Source: DASZRZ01 sp963732925 (GTDB taxonomy: Bacteria > Acidobacteriota > Terriglobia > Terriglobales > Acidobacteriaceae). Taken from it: 64,000 nt of DNA. This document shows, in pieces, positions 8,936 through 18,844 of this stretch. Where the stretch lies: NCBI GenBank assembly GCA_963732925.1, contig CAVTBJ010000001.1, positions 1 to 64,000 on the forward strand. Direction: 5' to 3'. Position 1 is the first letter of the stretch; each line of letters opens with the position of its first letter. Under the pieces are notes generated by a model. It was not told the DNA's origin, did not search any database, and was given only the letters and a program-made list of their open reading frames with translations. The translations under genes and the position numbers were made by a program.

Positions 8936-9794
8936 ATGGAGTATCCGACGTTTTATCGCACGATACAGATCGACGGCCTCTCGATCTTCTATCGAGAGGC
9001 CGGCCCCGCAGGCGCGCCGACGATTCTCTTGCTCCACGGACTGCCCTCTTCATCGCGAATGTTCGAGCCGTTATTCACCCGTCTTTCCGATCGCTATCAC
9101 CTTGTCGCGCCCGATTACCCGGGCTTCGGTCACAGCGACTGGCCGGACCCGAAGACAATTCGCGTACACCTTCGATCACATCGCGGAAATCATGAGTCAC
9201 TTCACCGAAGCGCTCGGTCTCTCCCACTTCACCCTCTACATGCAGGATTACGGTGGCCCCGTCGGCTTTCGCATGATCTTGGCTCACCCGGACCGAGTCG
9301 AAGCTCTCATCGTTCAGGACGCGGTAGCACACAATGCCGGTCTCGGTGAGAACTGGAAAACGCGGCGCGCCTTTTGGGCCGACCGCGCTGCCAACGAAAG
9401 CGCACTGCGCACAAATCTCCTGTCGCTCGCAACCACGAAGTCCCGCCACGCGGGGAACGATCCCAACGTGGAACGCCATAATCCCGATCTCTGGACCGAC
9501 GAATTTTATTTTATAAATCAGCCCGGCCAGGCTGACATTCAAAGCGACCTCTTCTACGACTACCGCACCAACGTCGATTCCTACCCGAAATGGCAAGCCT
9601 GGATGCGCGAGAAGCAGCCGCGCTTGCTGGTGATCTGGGGCAAATATGAGTCTTCGTTCGATCCCTCCGAGCCAGAGTCCTATCGCCGCGATGTCCCCAA
9701 AGCCGAAGTCCACATCGTCGATGGCGGCCATTTCGCCTTGGACACCGCCGCAGACGAAATCGCCGCACTCGTCCAAGGATTCGTCGGTTTTTAA
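8936..9794 (+). CDS. Alpha/beta hydrolase, haloalkane-dehalogenase-like, frameshifted
   Basis: The first frame gives the N-terminal half of an alpha/beta hydrolase with the oxyanion motif LLLHGLPSSSRMF and PDYPGFGHSDWPDP. From about 9155 the homology continues in the next frame: FAYTFDHIAEIM, nucleophile elbow MQDYGGPVGF and catalytic His in DGGHFALD. The nucleophile is Asp, as in haloalkane dehalogenases and related epoxide hydrolases, but the halide-stabilising Trp after it is Tyr. Deleting one A at 9155 gives a full chain of about 285 aa. The ribosome-binding site is AAAGGAA. The true substrate is unknown. Confidence 0.88.
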
Positions 9795-9995
9795 CGCCAG
9801 GGCTCTGCGGTACGGCGAGCAGGGTGAAGCCGCTTTTGAGAGGGACCGTGCCCAGAGGTGTATCGGATACGAACCTTTAAACCGAAAAGTTACCGTATGG
9901 CGAATGATTGCAAGAATGAACGTGGCGAAACAATTCCTCTGGGAATCTGAAGATCCAGTTGAAAACACAGGAACATGCTTGAACATGGGTCATTG

Positions 9996-10151
9996 ATGGC
10001 GGTACGATTCCGCCGCTTGAAACCTACGCCTATACTCCGCCGACTTCTGCTCGCCCTGGCTATGCTTTCGCTATCCGCCCCTGCATTTGCCGATACAATC
10101 ATTGGAGTTCACCTTCGGGCCACTGGCGATACTGACCGCAACCGATCTTGA
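9996..10151 (+). CDS. Small putative secreted peptide (51 aa)
   Basis: The ATG at 9996 opens a 51-codon frame with a convincing Sec signal peptide: a basic N-terminus (RFRRLKPTPILRR), a hydrophobic core (LLLALAMLSLSAP) and an AFA cleavage site, followed by only about 18 residues. It sits in the gap between the dehalogenase-like and mutarotase-like genes and ends just before the next ribosome-binding site. It is either a small exported peptide or the 5' end of a truncated exported protein. Confidence 0.35.
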   Translation: MAVRFRRLKPTPILRRLLLALAMLSLSAPAFADTIIGVHLRATGDTDRNRS

Positions 10152-10171
10152 TTCCACAAGGAAGACAGAAC

Positions 10172-11248
10172 ATGACCATCATTCACAGTCTCAGGAGTAC
10201 GGCCACCCGAAGATCCGCCGCTTGGCTCATCCGTGCGGCAGCCACCTTGCTCTTGAGCCTCTTTCTGGCTTCCGCGGTAGGCTATGCGGCCGAATTTCCA
10301 AAGGCCACGATTTCTAACGGACAGGTCACGGCAAAGACGTATCTGCCGGACACGAAGAACGGCTACTATCGGTCGACACGCTTTGACTGGTCTGGCGCCG
10401 TCTACAGCCTGCAATACAAGGGTCACGATTTCTATGGGCCATGGTTCGACAGCGTCGATCCTAAGGTCATCAACTGGGTCTACCGCGATGGAAAAGTTGT
10501 CAGCGGGCCATGCAGTGCGCTGGAGGGTCCCGTCGACGAGTTCCAGACGCCACTCGGCTGGGACGACGCCAAAGTTGGAGGCACCTTCATCAAGCTCGGT
10601 GTCGGTGTGTTGCGGAAAACTGGGGACAGCTACAACCGCTACTTCCCCTATGAGGTCGTCGACTCCGGCAAGTGGACTGTCAAGAAACATAAGGACGCAA
10701 TCGAATTCACCCAGGTGCTCTCCGATCCGGAGTTGGGGTACAGCTACATCTATCGCAAGGTTGTGCGCCTCGTGAAGGGCAAGCCGGAAATGGTCATCGA
10801 GCGCAGCCTGAAAAACACAGGCCGGCTCGAAATCAAAAGCGAGGTCTACGACCATAACTTCGTGGTGCTCGACAAACAGCCCCCCGGCCCCGACTTCACA
10901 ATCAAGTTTCCATTCCAGATCGAGACGCCTCGGCCACCCAACAAGGCGCTCGTTGACGTCCGCGGAAATCAGATCGTTTACGCGAAGCAACTCTCAGGAG
11001 AAGATCAGGCGGTAGTATTCATGCAGGGATTCAACGACACCGCAAAGGACTCCGAGATTGTGGTCGAAAACAGCAGGGTGGGCGCCGGGATGAAGATTTC
11101 CGGCGACCGTCCGCTCATCAGAGAATTTCTGTGGTCGATTCGTACTGTGCTGGCGGTCGAGGCCTACGTTGCGATCGACGTTCAACCCGGCGCCGAATTC
11201 ACCTGGTCAAACACGTACGACTACTACACATTGCCCGCCGGTCAATAA
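10172..11248 (+). CDS. Secreted galactose-mutarotase-like protein
   Basis: A 358-aa exported protein. A twin-basic N-terminus and a hydrophobic stretch (TLLLSLFLASAVGYAAE) form a signal peptide. The mature part (RFDWSGAVYSLQYKGHDFYGPWF, then a long beta-rich region ending EFTWSNTYDYY) looks like the beta-sandwich fold of aldose epimerases. Catalytic residues cannot be confirmed, so the role is not assigned. The ATG at 10172 is chosen because AAGGAAG lies 8 bases upstream; the frame extends to a TTG at 10148 without support. Confidence 0.72.
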   Translation: MTIIHSLRSTATRRSAAWLIRAAATLLLSLFLASAVGYAAEFPKATISNGQVTAKTYLPDTKNGYYRSTRFDWSGAVYSLQYKGHDFYGPWFDSVDPKVINWVYRDGKVVSGPCSALEGPVDEFQTPLGWDDAKVGGTFIKLGVGVLRKTGDSYNRYFPYEVVDSGKWTVKKHKDAIEFTQVLSDPELGYSYIYRKVVRLVKGKPEMVIERSLKNTGRLEIKSEVYDHNFVVLDKQPPGPDFTIKFPFQIETPRPPNKALVDVRGNQIVYAKQLSGEDQAVVFMQGFNDTAKDSEIVVENSRVGAGMKISGDRPLIREFLWSIRTVLAVEAYVAIDVQPGAEFTWSNTYDYYTLPAGQ

Positions 11249-11421
11249 CTTGAAGGTGTTGCAACTTAACTCCGGTGGCGGAGTGGATCGCCGACGGCTA
11301 ATTCGGAGAGCCAGCACGTCGGAAGCCGGCTATCTGAGCGTTGTCAAGCCGGATCGTTTCCGGTTAGCTGACCGGCAGTATGGTCAAAGTGCGGTAACGC
11401 TATCAAAGGCTGGACAATGAG

Positions 11422-12436
11422 ATGAAATGGCTGAAGATCACAGGGATCGTATTGGGTGTGGTTGCGCTGTTGCTGGCAGGAGCGATTACCTTCACCATTG
11501 GCTGGCGGCCACTGATTGGCCCGCGAGCGCGCCTGCTCACCGACCGCAGGTTTGAGGTCACGCCGGAACGCCTGGCACGCGGCAGGTATCTGACGCAAAA
11601 ATGTTCTCAACTGCTTCGCCTGCCACAGCCAGCGAGACTGGTCCAAGCACGACGCTCCCCTCATTCCCGGAACCGAAGGCGGCGGGCAGGCGCCCTTTCC
11701 CCTTGCGGATCTGCCCGGCAAGGTCTACCCGCCCAACATCTCGCCCGACAAGGAAACTGGCGCGGGCAGTTGGACGGACGACCAACTGGCGCGCGCCATC
11801 CGCGAAGGCATTGGTCATGACGGTCGCGCTCTGTTTCCCATGATGCCCTACGAAAACTACCGCTATCTTTCTGACGAGGACCTGGCGTCGGTGGTAGTTT
11901 TCCTGCGCTCGCTGCCTGCGGTCCATCACGTGGTCCCCAGGACAGAGCTGATTTTTCCGGTCAAATATCTGATTCGCAGTGCGCCGCAACCGATACTTGA
12001 GCCAGTGCCGCCGCCCGACCTCTCCACGGCGATCAAGCGCGGCGAATATCTGGTTCGCGTGGCAGGCTGCCGGGACTGTCACACGCCTCAGAAGAATGGA
12101 CAGCCGCTGGCGGGGCTGGACCTCGCGGGCGGGTGGGTGATGCAAGGCCCGTGGGGAAGAGTCGCCAGCGCCAACATCACGCCGGACCCTTCCGGGATTT
12201 CCTACTACGATGAAGCGCTTTTTCTCGACGTGATGCATACCGGCTACGTCAAGGCGCGTAAGCTTGCCCCCATCATGCCGTGGTGGGTTTTTCGCGGCAT
12301 GACCGACGAAGACTTAAAAGCCATCTTCGCCTACCTGCGGACGGTGCCGCCCATCAATCACCGCGTGGATAACACGGAATCGCCCACCGCATGCAAGATC
12401 TGCGGCTTTCAGCACGGGGCGGGCGACAAAAATTAA
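11422..12436 (+). CDS. Di-haem c-type cytochrome, frameshifted
   Basis: A periplasmic, membrane-anchored cytochrome c. The first frame gives an N-terminal anchor or uncleaved signal (WLKITGIVLGVVALLLAGAITF) and RLARGRYLTQ. At a run of five A residues (11597-11601) the homology moves to the next frame, which supplies the first haem site CFACH and then FPLADLPGKVYPPNISPD. The second haem site is CRDCH. The chain of about 337 aa resembles the cytochrome subunits that accept electrons from PQQ or flavin dehydrogenases, which fits the quinoprotein genes downstream. One extra A in the homopolymer explains the break. Confidence 0.88.
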
Positions 12437-12561
12437 AAGCGGAGTGATTGAAGATCGCGTGTAAGAAGGTGGTCCGATCAGCCCGCAGTTCCTCTCTCAG
12501 CTCGGGAGATCCCCGAACCTCAGAGGGACCCTCATCGTGTGGGGGATTGCAAGACCACGAT

Positions 12562-12613
12562 CGGGAATCGGGTAGTGGTGCCGTTGAAACGGCACCACTA
12601 CCGGGAATCGGGT
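12562..12613. repeat. Perfect 14-bp hairpin flanked by 12-bp direct repeats
   Basis: A 14-bp stem with a TGAA loop spans 12571-12602 and is preceded and followed by the same 12-bp direct repeat (CGGGAATCGGGT, at 12562-12573 and 12602-12613). It lies in the 327-bp gap downstream of the cytochrome gene. The stem may end transcription of that gene, but no T-run follows directly. The direct repeats also fit a small REP-like or mobile palindromic unit. Confidence 0.6.
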
Positions 12614-12710
12614 TTTCTTGCAACGCCGTAGGGCGTGGGATATCATCTGGGGCTTGTTCTCAGGGGCAACGGCGGATTCGATACAAGCAAAACTTGGTTT
12701 CACCCGTGGA

Positions 12711-12726
12711 ATTGAAACGTTTCGAT
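12711..12726. promoter_or_regulatory. LacI-type operator upstream of the propeller/rhamnose operon
   Basis: ATTGAAACGTTTCGAT is a 16-bp near-perfect palindrome (7 of 8 pairs) centred on CG, the classical form of LacI/GalR-family operators. It lies 38 bp before the ATG at 12764. Related sites lie at 27594-27605 and 28900-28918, and a LacI-family gene is present at 32254. Binding is inferred. Confidence 0.6.
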
Positions 12727-12763
12727 TTCTGCCTCGCGCCTATCAGCCTAAAGGAGAAGCCCA

Positions 12764-14842
12764 ATGCCACACCACTGCCCAGGCCGGATGCGACCCATGA
12801 CGATTCCGCGGGGTGTCGGCGCCGTTGTGGTCCTCCTGCTGGGCGCCGTTTTCGCTTGTGCGCAAGCGCCTCCCACGGATGCGAATCAGGGTACCTTTGA
12901 GACGCTTTGCAGCAGTTGCCACTCTCCTCAGGTGGCGACCCACATGCGCCAAACGCGAGCCCAGTGGCTGCAAACTGTCAACCAGATGGTTGCCCGCGGC
13001 GCACAGGGGACTGACGAGCAGCTTCTTGCGGTGGTGGATTACCTCTCCGAACATTACGGCCGGGTCAATGTGAACAGTGGTCCGGCCAGCGAACTGGAGC
13101 AAGTGGGAGGCTTTTCGGCGGCGGAGGCCGAGGCCATCGTCAATTACCGGCGAACGCAGGGCAGCATTGAAGGCGTTTCCGAACTGAGCAAGGCCAGCGG
13201 CGTCCCCGAAAACGAACTGCAGGAAAAGGGCGAAGCCCTTACTTTCGGAACCCTGTTGCCGGGCGTAGGACGCGTGCCGGTCTCGGCCCTTACCGAGTCA
13301 TATAACTGGCCGACGATTTCCGCCAGTCCGCAGCGCGACGGCTGGTCGCGGGAAGAAGAGATGATTTCTCCCCAGACCGCCGGCAACATGAAGCTGGTGT
13401 ACCGGCACAAGATCGACAACTCATCCCGGGGCCTGAGGGCGCTTACGTCTCCCATCGTGCTGGGCGCGCTCATTGGCTATCAGGGCTTCAAACAGATGCT
13501 GATTCTGGGCGGCGCCGACCAGGTGGATTCCATCGACGCGGACCTGAATCGCGATATCTGGAAACAGAGTTTCCATAGCAGGGCGGACAAGCCCAAGCCG
13601 GATGCGGCCCTGGAATGCACTCCCGCACCGAGCGCGGTGGTCATGCCGGGGTCGACGGAAGCTGGAAGCTCCGGCGGGCCAAGCATTCGCAGGCGGGGAG
13701 CGGCACCCAGCCAGCGAAATAACTCTCTGTTCGTCTCCGCGTTCGGCCGCACCGGCCCAGTGGCGGCGCTTTCCAGCGACGGGACTTTGCACGTGCTCTA
13801 TCAGTCCAATGGCGCCGATGCCATGCCGCCGCTGAAGTTCGTTCCGGCGGGCTCCGTCGTGCGCGGTTTCAATCTGGACGATGCCACGCTCTATGCTGCA
13901 ACCGCAGGGAACTGCGGCGGTCCCAATGCTCTGTACGCGGTGGACCTCGACTCGGGGAACGACGACCCCGGGAACAGCAAAGTGGTTTCCTTTCTCACCA
14001 ACGGCAGTGGAGCTTCCGGCAGCGCAGGTACGGCCATTGGAAGCGACGGCACGGTGTATGCGCAAGTGGCCGAGGGCCACGGTGCGGCAGCCGGTCAATA
14101 TAACGATACGGTGCTGGCGTTCACCCCGGGAGAGCTGAAAGTAAAAGACTACTTCACTCCGCCGGGAGCCCTGCCGGCCTTGAGGAACGATCCGCGGCCG
14201 CAAGGCGCGACTCCAATGGTCTTTTCCCTGAAGGGCAGGGAGCTGATTCTGGCGGGCGGGCGCGACGGACGCCTTTATGTGCTGGACCCGGCGTCGCTGG
14301 GCGGAGCCGATCATCACACGCCGCTGTTCCGGTCGGAGCCGATTGCAACTCACGGTTCGGTGCGGGAGGCATTTGCCACCTGGGAAGATCCCAACACGGA
14401 TACGGGCTGGGTGTATGCGTCGCTGTGGGGACCTGCAGCGGCAGCCGCCGAGCCTGCGGCGAAGAACGGGACGGCATCCGACGGTGGCATTGCAGCCTTC
14501 AAGGTAGAGGAGCGCGGTGAAACGCCAATTTTGACTCTGGCATGGATTTCGGAAAACATGCTCTCGCCCAGCGCTCCCGTGGTTGCCAATGGAGTAGTCT
14601 TTGCACTCTCCACCGGCTTGCCATCGCGTCTGGCGAACGGCGCCAACCTGCAGCAGGTGGAGAGCACGGCAAAGCCCGCCGTTCTCTACGCACTGGACGC
14701 GCTCACTGGCAAGGAGCTGTTCCACAGCGACGATGCCTCCAGTTTCAGCGATGCCGGCGGACTGGCCGTCGCCAACGGCCGGGTGTACTTCACTACACAT
14801 GACAACACCGTATATGCCTACGGTTTCCCTGTGGAGTACTAG
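12764..14842 (+). CDS. Exported cytochrome c - helix-hairpin-helix - PQQ-type beta-propeller fusion protein
   Basis: A 692-aa exported protein with three parts. A signal segment (VGAVVVLLLGAVFACAQA) is followed by one haem c motif, CSSCH (49-53). A ComEA-like helix-hairpin-helix segment follows at about 101-160 (VNVNSGPASELEQVGGFSA, then IEGVSELSKASGV). The rest, to residue 692, is a PQQ-enzyme-type propeller with blades such as LYALDALTGKELFH and NGRVYFTTHDNTVYAYG. It is probably a periplasmic redox protein passing electrons from a sugar or alcohol to its own haem, but PQQ binding is not proven. The ribosome-binding site AAGGAG is 8 bp upstream. It heads the operon that leads into the rha genes. 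Confidence 0.85.
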   Translation: MPHHCPGRMRPMTIPRGVGAVVVLLLGAVFACAQAPPTDANQGTFETLCSSCHSPQVATHMRQTRAQWLQTVNQMVARGAQGTDEQLLAVVDYLSEHYGRVNVNSGPASELEQVGGFSAAEAEAIVNYRRTQGSIEGVSELSKASGVPENELQEKGEALTFGTLLPGVGRVPVSALTESYNWPTISASPQRDGWSREEEMISPQTAGNMKLVYRHKIDNSSRGLRALTSPIVLGALIGYQGFKQMLILGGADQVDSIDADLNRDIWKQSFHSRADKPKPDAALECTPAPSAVVMPGSTEAGSSGGPSIRRRGAAPSQRNNSLFVSAFGRTGPVAALSSDGTLHVLYQSNGADAMPPLKFVPAGSVVRGFNLDDATLYAATAGNCGGPNALYAVDLDSGNDDPGNSKVVSFLTNGSGASGSAGTAIGSDGTVYAQVAEGHGAAAGQYNDTVLAFTPGELKVKDYFTPPGALPALRNDPRPQGATPMVFSLKGRELILAGGRDGRLYVLDPASLGGADHHTPLFRSEPIATHGSVREAFATWEDPNTDTGWVYASLWGPAAAAAEPAAKNGTASDGGIAAFKVEERGETPILTLAWISENMLSPSAPVVANGVVFALSTGLPSRLANGANLQQVESTAKPAVLYALDALTGKELFHSDDASSFSDAGGLAVANGRVYFTTHDNTVYAYGFPVEY

Positions 14843-14926
14843 CGCAGGACGTGAGGATGCGGGCTGCCTGCGGGACTTGCGGCTGCCAGCGGCGCCAACA
14901 TTTACCGGTCCTCGAGGGAGGGTGCA

Positions 14927-16492
14927 ATGCGCAGGCTGTTTTGCGTGACCATGGTTCTTCTGAGCTGTAGCTATGGCTGGACCGCCGACTGGCTGACCGA
15001 CGGCGGCAACCCGCAGAGGACGGCCTGGCAAAAAAACGAGCACATTCTGAACCGGGATAATGTCCAGAACCTGCAGATCCTGTGGAAGATTAACCTTGGC
15101 AATGAGCCCAGAGAAATGCATTCCCTGCTGCCGACGCTGATCGCCAGCAAGGTTCCCACTACGGACGGCCCCAAAGAGATCACCATTACAGCCGGGGTGT
15201 CCGACAATATTTATGCCGTGGACGCCGCTACCGGGAAGCTGCTCTGGAAGCAGCATTTCGAGCACACTCCTCCCAATCCGCCCACCCGAGGGAGAACGCT
15301 TTGTCCGGCGGGGCAAACGGCGACTCCGGTGATCGGTCCAGCCGACGCCTCCGGGAACCGGACGGTTTATGCGATCGACGGCGCAGGCAACCTGCGGCAA
15401 CTGAATCTGGCGGATGGGAAAGAACTGGCGCCTCCGATCCCGTACTCCTGGCCGACGGGGAAGTCCTATGCTCTGAACCTGTGGCACAACATCCTCATCA
15501 CGACCACGGCGCAGGGCTGCGGGGGAAATCCCAACCAGTTTTGGGCGATCGACCTCAGCGATCCTCAGCACAAGGTGATGACTTTCAACCCCGGCAGCGG
15601 AGGTCTGTGGGGACGGACCGGCGCTGCCATCAACTCGGAGGGAGTCGCTTACGCGCCCACCGGCGATGGTGTATACGACCCGGAAAGCCACATCTACGGC
15701 AACGGATTGGTAGGGGTGAAGGTCGAGGATGGTCAACTGCAGCTGAAAAATTATTTCATTCCCACGGAATGGGCGTGGATGCGCCGGCGCGACCTGGATA
15801 TGAACGTGACCCCGGCGATTTTCAACTACAAGGGAAGGGAACTGATGGTTGCATCCAGCAAGGAATGCCGCATCTGGCTGCTGGATGCGAACAACCCGGG
15901 CGGCGCCGACCATCAGACGCCGTTGTATCGCACTCCTCTCATGTGCAATCAGGAGGTCAACTTCTCCGCCGCCGGAGTCTGGGGCAGCATGGCGACCTGG
16001 GAGGACGCGGATGGCACGCGCTGGATTCTCTCCCCCTTCTGGGGACCCTCGCACCCGAATCTTGAGGTTCCCGTGCGCTATGGCCCGGTGGTCCACGGCG
16101 CCATTGTGGCTTTCAAGCTGGAAGAGCGGGATGGCAAGCTGCAACTCGTTCCGGCGTGGATGTCACGGGACATGAACCAGGCAGAGCCACCGGTGGTCGC
16201 CAACGGCGTGGTGTACGCTTACGGAAGCGGCGAGAATGCCAGCCAGGCGACTCCGGAAACGGGTCTGGATTCCAGTGCCACGCGCCGCATTCCGCTTTCG
16301 ACTCATGCTACTTTGTACGCTCTGGACGCCCGCACTGGGAAAGAGTTGTACTCCAGCGGCGACCAGATCACCTCGTGGAACCATTTCACGGGCCTTTCCG
16401 TTGCTAACGGACGCGTCTATATCAACACCTTCGACAGCACCTTATATGCCTTTGGGCTGCCCAAGGAACAGAGAAGCAAGGAAAGCCAGTAA
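14927..16492 (+). CDS. Exported PQQ-type beta-propeller protein
   Basis: A 521-aa protein with a short signal peptide (MRRLFCVTMVLLSCSYGWTA) and repeated propeller blades (NIYAVDAATGKLLWKQ, TLYALDARTGKELYSSGD, GRVYINTFDSTLYAFG). It resembles the propeller part of the preceding gene and quinoprotein dehydrogenases, but lacks a haem motif, so it may be a partner or a paralogue that lost the cytochrome. GGGAGGG precedes the start. It is followed at 26 bp by the aldolase gene, so it is co-transcribed with the rhamnose genes. Confidence 0.8.
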   Translation: MRRLFCVTMVLLSCSYGWTADWLTDGGNPQRTAWQKNEHILNRDNVQNLQILWKINLGNEPREMHSLLPTLIASKVPTTDGPKEITITAGVSDNIYAVDAATGKLLWKQHFEHTPPNPPTRGRTLCPAGQTATPVIGPADASGNRTVYAIDGAGNLRQLNLADGKELAPPIPYSWPTGKSYALNLWHNILITTTAQGCGGNPNQFWAIDLSDPQHKVMTFNPGSGGLWGRTGAAINSEGVAYAPTGDGVYDPESHIYGNGLVGVKVEDGQLQLKNYFIPTEWAWMRRRDLDMNVTPAIFNYKGRELMVASSKECRIWLLDANNPGGADHQTPLYRTPLMCNQEVNFSAAGVWGSMATWEDADGTRWILSPFWGPSHPNLEVPVRYGPVVHGAIVAFKLEERDGKLQLVPAWMSRDMNQAEPPVVANGVVYAYGSGENASQATPETGLDSSATRRIPLSTHATLYALDARTGKELYSSGDQITSWNHFTGLSVANGRVYINTFDSTLYAFGLPKEQRSKESQ

Positions 16493-16518
16493 AATCGGCA
16501 GCGCGGAAGACATTCAGA

Positions 16519-18746
16519 GTGGAGCTTATGAAGCAAACGGCAGAAGTAACGCATTTGAAAGATTTGTGGAATGAAGAGGAAGCCCGCGGGTTCGCGGGAG
16601 ACCAACTTGCGCTGTTGCGCTACCGGTCGAACCTGCTGGGGGCCGACCTGCGGATCACCAACTTCGGCGGCGGCAATACCAGCTCGAAAATGGAGTTGCG
16701 GGATCCGTTTACCGGCAAGCCGGCGCGCATTCTGGCGGTGAAGGGCAGCGGCGGCGACCTGGGATCGATTAAGGAGTCGGGCTTTGCGCTGCTGTATCTG
16801 GACCGTCTTGAGCAATTGAAAGAGCTTTACCGGGGCGAGGTGCATGAGGACGAGATGGTGGGCTATTATCCGCTCTCTGCCTTCGGCCAGAACCGGGTGG
16901 CGGCCTCGATTGACACTCCTTTGCACGCGTTCCTGCCGTTTGACCACGTGGACCACTTGCATCCGGACTGGGCCATTGCTCTGGCAGCCAGCGCCAACGG
17001 CAAGCAGAAGCTGGAAGAGTTCAACCGCAAGTTCGGTCGCAAGATCGTGTGGATTCCGTGGCAGCGGCCGGGATTTGAGCTGGCTCTGTTGCTGGAGAAG
17101 GCGGTGCAGGACAATCCCGGCGCGGACGGCATCCTGCTGGCCAGTCATGGACTGTTTACCTGGGGCAACACCCAGCAGGAATGCTACCGCAACAGCCTGC
17201 GCACGATTGACCAGATGGGCGACTTTATCGAGGAGCACCAGGCGCGCAAGGGTGCGCTGTTCGGCGGGCTGGAGCATCAGCCTTTAGCGGATCGCAGAAA
17301 GATCGCAGGCAAAATTCTCCCGGCGCTGCGGGGCATGATGTCCTCCAACCGGCGGGTGATCGCGCACTACGCGGACCAGGAAGACGCGCTTATGTTTGCA
17401 GGCTCCAGGTGGTCGCGGGAGTTGGCCACGTTGGGCACCAGTTGTCCCGGACCATTTTCTGCGGACCAGGATTTGTCCACTGTTCGCGAAGTGGAACCCG
17501 GCAAACGAAGATGTGAAGACCTTGAAGGCCCGCATCGAGGAGCAAGTTGCCGCTTACCGCGAAGACTACAAGAAATACTATGAGGCGAACGCCACGGCCG
17601 ATTCGCCGCGGCTACGCGATTCCAATCCCTCCGTGGTGATTATTCCGGGGCTGGGCTTGTTTGGTTTCGGCAAGAACAAAAAGGAAGCGCGCATTACGAC
17701 GGAGTTCTTCATCAACGCCATTCATGTGATGGCGGGGGCCAGCGTGCTGGAAGACGGAGCTGCGCCGCAACCGCTGCCGCACGCGCGCCGTGTCGAGCAG
17801 TCCGGGGAATTCTCCTCGTTGCACAATTATGTCGCATTGCCGCGCTCGGAGGCTTTCCGCATCGAATACTGGGCGTTGGAGGAAGCCAAGCTGCAGCGCA
17901 TGCCTCCCGAGGCGGAGTTCAGCCGCCAGATCGCGCTGGTGGTCGGCGGTGGAAGCGGGGTGGGCAGAGAAGTGGCCTTGTTGCTGGCTCAGAAAGGAGC
18001 TCACGTGGTGGTGGCGGACATTGCTGCCGCCACCGCCAGGGAAGGCAGCGCAGGAAGCGGCTGCTGCTGCCGGCGGAGAAGCGGTTGCAGCGACGACCGT
18101 AGACTTGAGTTCCAAGCAAAGCCTTGCCGAAGCCATCGACTTTACCGCGTTGCAATTCGGCGGCATCGACATCGTGGTGAACACGGCGGCGATTTATCCA
18201 GTGGCCGGCTCTGACGGTCAGATCAGCGCCGAGCAGTGGAACAAAACCTTCCTGGTAAACGTGACCGGAAATTACCTCCTGGCGCAAGAGGCCGGATGGG
18301 TATGGTCCGAGCAGAAGTTGCCGGGCTCGCTGGTGCTCACCGGGTCGGCCAATGCGATTGTTCCCAAGAAGGGCTCGGAGGCATACGACACCAGCAAGGC
18401 TGCCCTGGGCCACCTGGTCCGGGAACTGGCGGTAGGACTTGCGCCCCTGATTCGCGTGAACGCGATTGCTCCGGCTACGGTAGTGGCCGGATCGGCGATG
18501 TTTCCCCGCGACCGCGTGATTCAGTCGCTGCAGAAGTACAAAATTGCGTTCTCCGAGTCGGAGTCCACCGAGGAACTGCGCTCCAAGCTGGCGAATTTCT
18601 ACGCCCAGCGAACGCTACTGAGGAAGCCCATTCTTCCCCAGGACTGCGCCGCCGCCATTGTCTTCCTGGCAGGTGAGCAAAGCGGCAAGACCAGCGGACA
18701 TATGATCCCCGTCGATGGCGGACTGCAGGAGGCGTTTCTGCGGTAA
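16519..18746 (+). CDS. rhaD: Bifunctional rhamnulose-1-phosphate aldolase / short-chain dehydrogenase, two frameshifts
   Basis: A fused enzyme of deoxysugar breakdown. The N-terminal class II aldolase/adducin-like domain (ITNFGGGNTSSKM, FLPFDHVDHLHPDW, ILLASHGLFTWG) would split L-rhamnulose-1-phosphate into DHAP and L-lactaldehyde. The C-terminal SDR domain (ALVVGGGSGVGREVA, YDTSKAALGHL) would oxidise or reduce the lactaldehyde. Two frame changes, each consistent with one extra base (near 17446 and 18040), separate the parts; corrected length is about 740 aa, usual for this fusion. Start is GTG 16519 or ATG 16528. It is the first rha gene, followed by the ABC transporter. Confidence 0.93.
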
Positions 18747-18844
18747 GCTGATAGCCAATCTTCGGAGCAGGATTGCGCGAATCGGGCCGAGGCGAGGTCT
18801 GGCGCCGGTCCGAAAATAGTGGTCTTCCGCCCAGGAAAAGGGAT

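Noticed and set aside
13421..16144. A 907-codon open frame on the minus strand
   Set aside because: It lies antisense to the two beta-propeller genes, which have signal peptides, clear blades and ribosome-binding sites. Its translation has no recognisable domain and a composition typical of antisense frames in GC-rich DNA.
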